Source: Actinophytocola gossypii (GTDB taxonomy: Bacteria > Actinomycetota > Actinomycetes > Mycobacteriales > Pseudonocardiaceae). From it: a DNA stretch of 64,000 bases. The notes beneath the pieces are model-generated. The model saw nothing but the letters and a program-made list of their open reading frames with translations, made no database searches and was not told the DNA's origin. Numbering within the stretch: the stretch's first letter is position 1; each line of letters starts with the position of its first letter. Made by a program: the position numbers and the translations under genes. Shown in pieces: positions 61,433-64,000 of the stretch. Location: NCBI RefSeq assembly GCF_025165815.1, contig NZ_JAFFZE010000020.1:1-64000 (forward strand). The letters run 5' to 3'.

Positions 61433-62607
61433 CCGACCTGGTCGGCGACGTACCTGGCGATCTCCAACGCGCTGGTCGCGGCGGGGGACGGGGCGTTCAG
61501 CACGTGCACCTGGTTCTCCGCCGTCTCGATGAGGAAGTCGTGCACGAGGGTGCCGTCCGGAAGGAGGGCCTGGGCGCGGACACCCGCCGCCGACCGCACC
61601 AGGTCGGCGCGGGTGACCGCGGGGACCAGGCGGGCCAGGCTCGCGGCGAAGCGGCGGCGGGACACCGACCGCACCACCTCGTCGACGGCGGTACGCGGGT
61701 ACCTGCGCGCCAGGCGCCACAGGCCGGGGAACCGCGCGACCTCCGCCACGTCCCGCCACGACACGTCCCGCCACCGGTAACCCTCGCGGCGCAGCGCCAG
61801 CACCGCGTTCGGCCCGGCGTGCACCGAGCCGTCGAGCATCCGGGTCAGGTGCACGCCGAGGAACGGGAGCGTCGGATCCGGCACGGGGTAGACCAGACCG
61901 CGTACCAGGTGCGACGCCGACTCCCGGAGCGTGAAGTACTCGCCGCGGAACGGGACGATCCGGGCGCGCGGTGACACCCCGGCCAGCCGCGCCACCCGGT
62001 CACTGTGCAGGCCCGCGCAGTTCACCAGCGCGTCCGCGCGGACCACGTCGGTGCCGGTGGCCAGCTCCACGCCGCCCCGGGCGCCCCGGCGGATCGCCAG
62101 GGCCGGGGTGCCCAGGCGGAGGGTGGCGCCGGCCGTCTCCAGGTCGCCGACCATGGCCCGGCAGACCGCGGGGAAGTCGATGATCGCGGTCGACTCGACG
62201 CGGAGGGCGGCCACGCAGGCCACCTCGGGTTCGTAGGCGTGCGCTTCGGCCGGTTCGACGAGCTTGGCCGGCACGCCGTTGGCCTCGGCGCGGGCGGCCA
62301 GGGCGTGCAGGCGCGGCACCTCCTCCGCGCTCGTCGCGACCACGAGCTTGCCGCAGACCTCGACCGGAACGCCGCGCTCGCGGGCGTACGCCACGATCGA
62401 CCGGTTCCCCGCCACCGACATCCTGGCCTTGAACGACCCCGGCTCGTAGTACAGCCCGGCGTGCACCACGTTCGAGTTGTGGCCGGTCTGGTGCGCGGCC
62501 CACTCCGGCTCCTTCTCCAGCACCGTCACCCGGTCGCCCCGGGCGGTCAGCTCGCGAGCCACCGCCAGTCCCAGGATCCCGCCACCCACCACCGCTACGT
62601 GTCGCAC
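61429..62607 (-). CDS. lhgO: L-2-hydroxyglutarate oxidase
   Basis: 392 aa, FAD-dependent, membrane-peripheral. FAD motif VAVVGGGILGLAVARELTARG, followed by VTVLEKE, HQTGHNSNVVHAGLYYEPGS (characteristic of LhgO), and the C-terminal GVRAQALLPDG and NAPSPAATSALEIARYV. Oxidises L-2-hydroxyglutarate to 2-oxoglutarate. The GTG start is about 8 nt after a TAGCCT element. Confidence 0.93.
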   Translation of the reverse strand: MRHVAVVGGGILGLAVARELTARGDRVTVLEKEPEWAAHQTGHNSNVVHAGLYYEPGSFKARMSVAGNRSIVAYARERGVPVEVCGKLVVATSAEEVPRLHALAARAEANGVPAKLVEPAEAHAYEPEVACVAALRVESTAIIDFPAVCRAMVGDLETAGATLRLGTPALAIRRGARGGVELATGTDVVRADALVNCAGLHSDRVARLAGVSPRARIVPFRGEYFTLRESASHLVRGLVYPVPDPTLPFLGVHLTRMLDGSVHAGPNAVLALRREGYRWRDVSWRDVAEVARFPGLWRLARRYPRTAVDEVVRSVSRRRFAASLARLVPAVTRADLVRSAAGVRAQALLPDGTLVHDFLIETAENQVHVLNAPSPAATSALEIARYVADQVG

Positions 62608-62618
62608 GAGCAGTGAGG

Positions 62619-63479
62619 CTACTGCCGCCCGATCCCGAGGGTGCTCCGCCGCGGCAGCATTCCGGTACCGACCACCGCCATCGTCACGGGTCCGGCCAGC
62701 CGGGCCAGCCGGGCGACCGACTCCGTGCCCACCGCGCGGTAGGGACCGGCGGCCAGTTCGTCGGTGAGGTGTTCCACCGACTCGCGGCCGGCGTGGCCCG
62801 CCTCGGTGGCGGTGCCGTCCCCGTTCACCCAGCCTCGGGCGGCCAGCCGGTCACGTGCCGCGGCCCAGGCCTCGTCCGGCCAGCCGCGGCTGGCGAACAC
62901 CTCCACCGGCGCCGCGCCGACGGCGGCGAACGACACCAGCGACTCCACGGGATCCAGGCCGGCGGCCAGCAGCGCCGCCACGTGCCCGTCGCCGCGGTGT
63001 TCGCGCAGGATCGTGGTCGCCTGCCACAGCACCAGGTGCGGCTCGTCCGGCCAGCCAAGGTCGGCGTTCGCGGCGGCCAGCGGACGCCCCGCGGTGTTCG
63101 CCGCCTCGGTCAGGCGGCGGGCCAGGGTCGCGGCCTCCGCGACGTCCGGGTCGTGCACGCGATCGCCGAGCACGGTCCGCAGTGCGCGGTCGACGGCCGA
63201 CCCGCGGGCGGTGAGCACCTTGTCCGGCGAGGCGACCCGCCACACCGCCGGCACGTGCTCGCGCACCCGCTGGGGCGCGAAGCTGTGGAAGGTGGCCGTC
63301 ACCAGCTCCGGCCCGGCCAGCCCGAGCGGCGCGGCCCGCCACGCGAAGTAGCTCGCCCACCTCGGCTCCACCGCGTGGCCCAGCTCGGCGGCCTGCTCGA
63401 ACGCCTCGGGCGCGTAGTACAGCGTCGCGTGGATCGGCTCGAGCAGCTGCCACATGCGGCGTACCAGGTCAAGTTCCAT
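62619..63479 (-). CDS. SCO6745-family (SalK-like) protein
   Basis: 286 aa from ATG 63479 (GGGGTGGGG upstream). N-terminal HATLYYAPEA, FAWRAAPLG and SFAPQRVREHVPAVW are typical of this actinobacterial family, which includes SalK-like proteins; the C-terminal half resembles a winged helix (LTDELAAGPYRAVG). Function unproven. Divergent from a TetR gene with an operator between, so it is probably the regulated gene. Confidence 0.8.
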   Translation of the reverse strand: MELDLVRRMWQLLEPIHATLYYAPEAFEQAAELGHAVEPRWASYFAWRAAPLGLAGPELVTATFHSFAPQRVREHVPAVWRVASPDKVLTARGSAVDRALRTVLGDRVHDPDVAEAATLARRLTEAANTAGRPLAAANADLGWPDEPHLVLWQATTILREHRGDGHVAALLAAGLDPVESLVSFAAVGAAPVEVFASRGWPDEAWAAARDRLAARGWVNGDGTATEAGHAGRESVEHLTDELAAGPYRAVGTESVARLARLAGPVTMAVVGTGMLPRRSTLGIGRQ

Positions 63480-63492
63480 GTCCCCACCCCTT

Positions 63493-63541
63493 CTTGTCAG
63501 TGACAAGATAGCGGCGCGACGCCGATTTAGCCACTGACTAG
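63493..63541. promoter_or_regulatory. Divergent operator between the SCO6745-family gene and TetR
   Basis: CTTGTCA-G-TGACAAG is a perfect 15-bp inverted repeat (63493-63507). A degraded second copy, TAGCCACTGACTAG, lies at 63528-63541. Both are followed by GATAG. Confidence 0.7.
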
Positions 63542-63542
63542 A

Positions 63543-63548
63543 TAGGCT
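63543..63548 (+). promoter_or_regulatory. Leaderless -10 element of the terminal TetR gene
   Basis: TAGGCT followed by 6 nt and the GTG at 63555. Confidence 0.5.
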
Positions 63549-63554
63549 GGGGCG

Positions 63555-64000
63555 GTGACCTACCACCACGGCGATCTGCGGCGCGTGCTGCTGGACACCG
63601 CGCTCGGGCTGATCGCCGAGCGCGGTCCGAACGCGGTCAGCCTGCGTGACCTCGCCCGCGCGGCCGGGGTCTCACACGCCGCGCCCGCACACCACTTCGG
63701 CGACAAGGCCGGCCTGTTCACCGCGATCGCCGTCCAGGGCCAGCGGCTGCTCGCCGACGCGCTCGCCGAGGAACTCGACCTGCGCCGGCTCGGGGCGACC
63801 TACGTGCGGTTCGCCACCGAGCACGCCTCGCACTTCGAGATCATGTTCCGCCCGGACCTGTACCACCGCGACGACCCCGAGCTGGTCGCCGCCAAGGCCC
63901 GCACCAGCGACCTGCTCCGCGCCGCGATCCCCGGCGACGGCCGCGACGCCGACCGGCGGGTACTCGCCGCCTGGTCGATCGCGCACGGGTTCGCCACCCT
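63555..64000 (+). CDS. TetR-family regulator (partial, cut by window end)
   Basis: At least 148 codons; the 3' end lies outside the window. Helix-turn-helix: ALGLIAERGPNAVSLRDLARAAGVSHAAPAHHFGDKAGLFTAIA. The C-terminal part has YVRFATEHASHFEIMFRPDLY, typical of the TetR_C_33-like group. It probably represses itself and the divergent SCO6745-family gene. Confidence 0.9.
   Translation, partial: MTYHHGDLRRVLLDTALGLIAERGPNAVSLRDLARAAGVSHAAPAHHFGDKAGLFTAIAVQGQRLLADALAEELDLRRLGATYVRFATEHASHFEIMFRPDLYHRDDPELVAAKARTSDLLRAAIPGDGRDADRRVLAAWSIAHGFAT

Overview
This 64 kb window comes from the chromosome of a very high-GC actinobacterium. The evidence is dense coding with GC-saturated third positions, DtxR/IdeR-type iron boxes, many leaderless promoters of the form TAnnnT-6/7 nt-RTG, a DevS/DevR-like hypoxia pair, a ShbA/SigD-like sigma factor and an SCO6745-family protein. 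An order such as Pseudonocardiales fits, but that placement is inference. I see no phage, insertion sequence, CRISPR array, rRNA or tRNA. The gene content is mostly housekeeping and regulatory.

Layout. 1-5.8 kb: two PhoD-type Tat phosphatases flank a ferritin gene (preceded by two iron boxes) and a small secreted protein; a tandem-GNAT protein and a small lipoprotein follow. 5.8-11.6 kb: arginine deiminase, LigD (PE-LIG-POL order), CPBP protease, PPOX-fold protein and an iron-box-controlled DUF2470 protein. 11.6-18.1 kb: a secreted sugar dehydrogenase with a PKD domain, then homogentisate catabolism (hmgA, an unknown conserved gene, fahA, an IclR regulator). 18.1-18.6 kb: the C-terminal stubs of an epimerase and an AraC regulator, joined by what looks like one deletion. 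18.6-27.3 kb: MpaB-like oxygenase, a GDT1 manganese transporter under a yybP-ykoY riboswitch, and cydA-cydB-cydDC with a DevS-like kinase. 27.4-28.9 kb: a three-gene type VII-style effector/immunity cassette. 29.1-34.3 kb: an ABC/FtsX exporter with its two-component system. 34.3-41.5 kb: lipoprotein hydrolase, HxlR and a frameshifted F420/NADP-type reductase, YCII protein, DevR-like regulator, MDMPI-like protein, coaA, GNAT, macrodomain and pheA. 41.6-48.7 kb: DrrAB-like exporter, DUF4232 lipoprotein, a second NarL-type two-component pair, an ArsR regulator with two operators and a divergent secreted protein, and the sigma factor. 48.8-53 kb: secreted endo/exonuclease/phosphatase, TetR plus AurF-like diiron oxygenase, RtcB. 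53-58.9 kb: minisatellites, a MerR/VIT-VWA operon, and a septum-formation protein with a zincin. 58.9-64 kb: serS, a DMT exporter, L-2-hydroxyglutarate oxidase, and an SCO6745-family protein divergent from a TetR gene that runs off the window.

How the parts work together. Iron control is visible twice: tandem boxes placed as an activator site at the ferritin gene and one box over the promoter of the DUF2470 gene, which is the expected opposite logic of storage versus acquisition. The bd oxidase genes lie beside a DevS-like kinase, and an orphan DevR-like regulator lies 10 kb away, suggesting low-oxygen control. Several local regulators face clear inverted repeats (ArsR, TetR twice, MerR, possibly IclR). 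The most novel-looking items are the effector/immunity cassette, the unknown gene inside the homogentisate cluster, the 22-bp repeats inserted in frame in CydD, and the MerR gene carrying perfect inverted repeats inside its own coding sequence. All family assignments come from reading motifs by eye; no database search was run.
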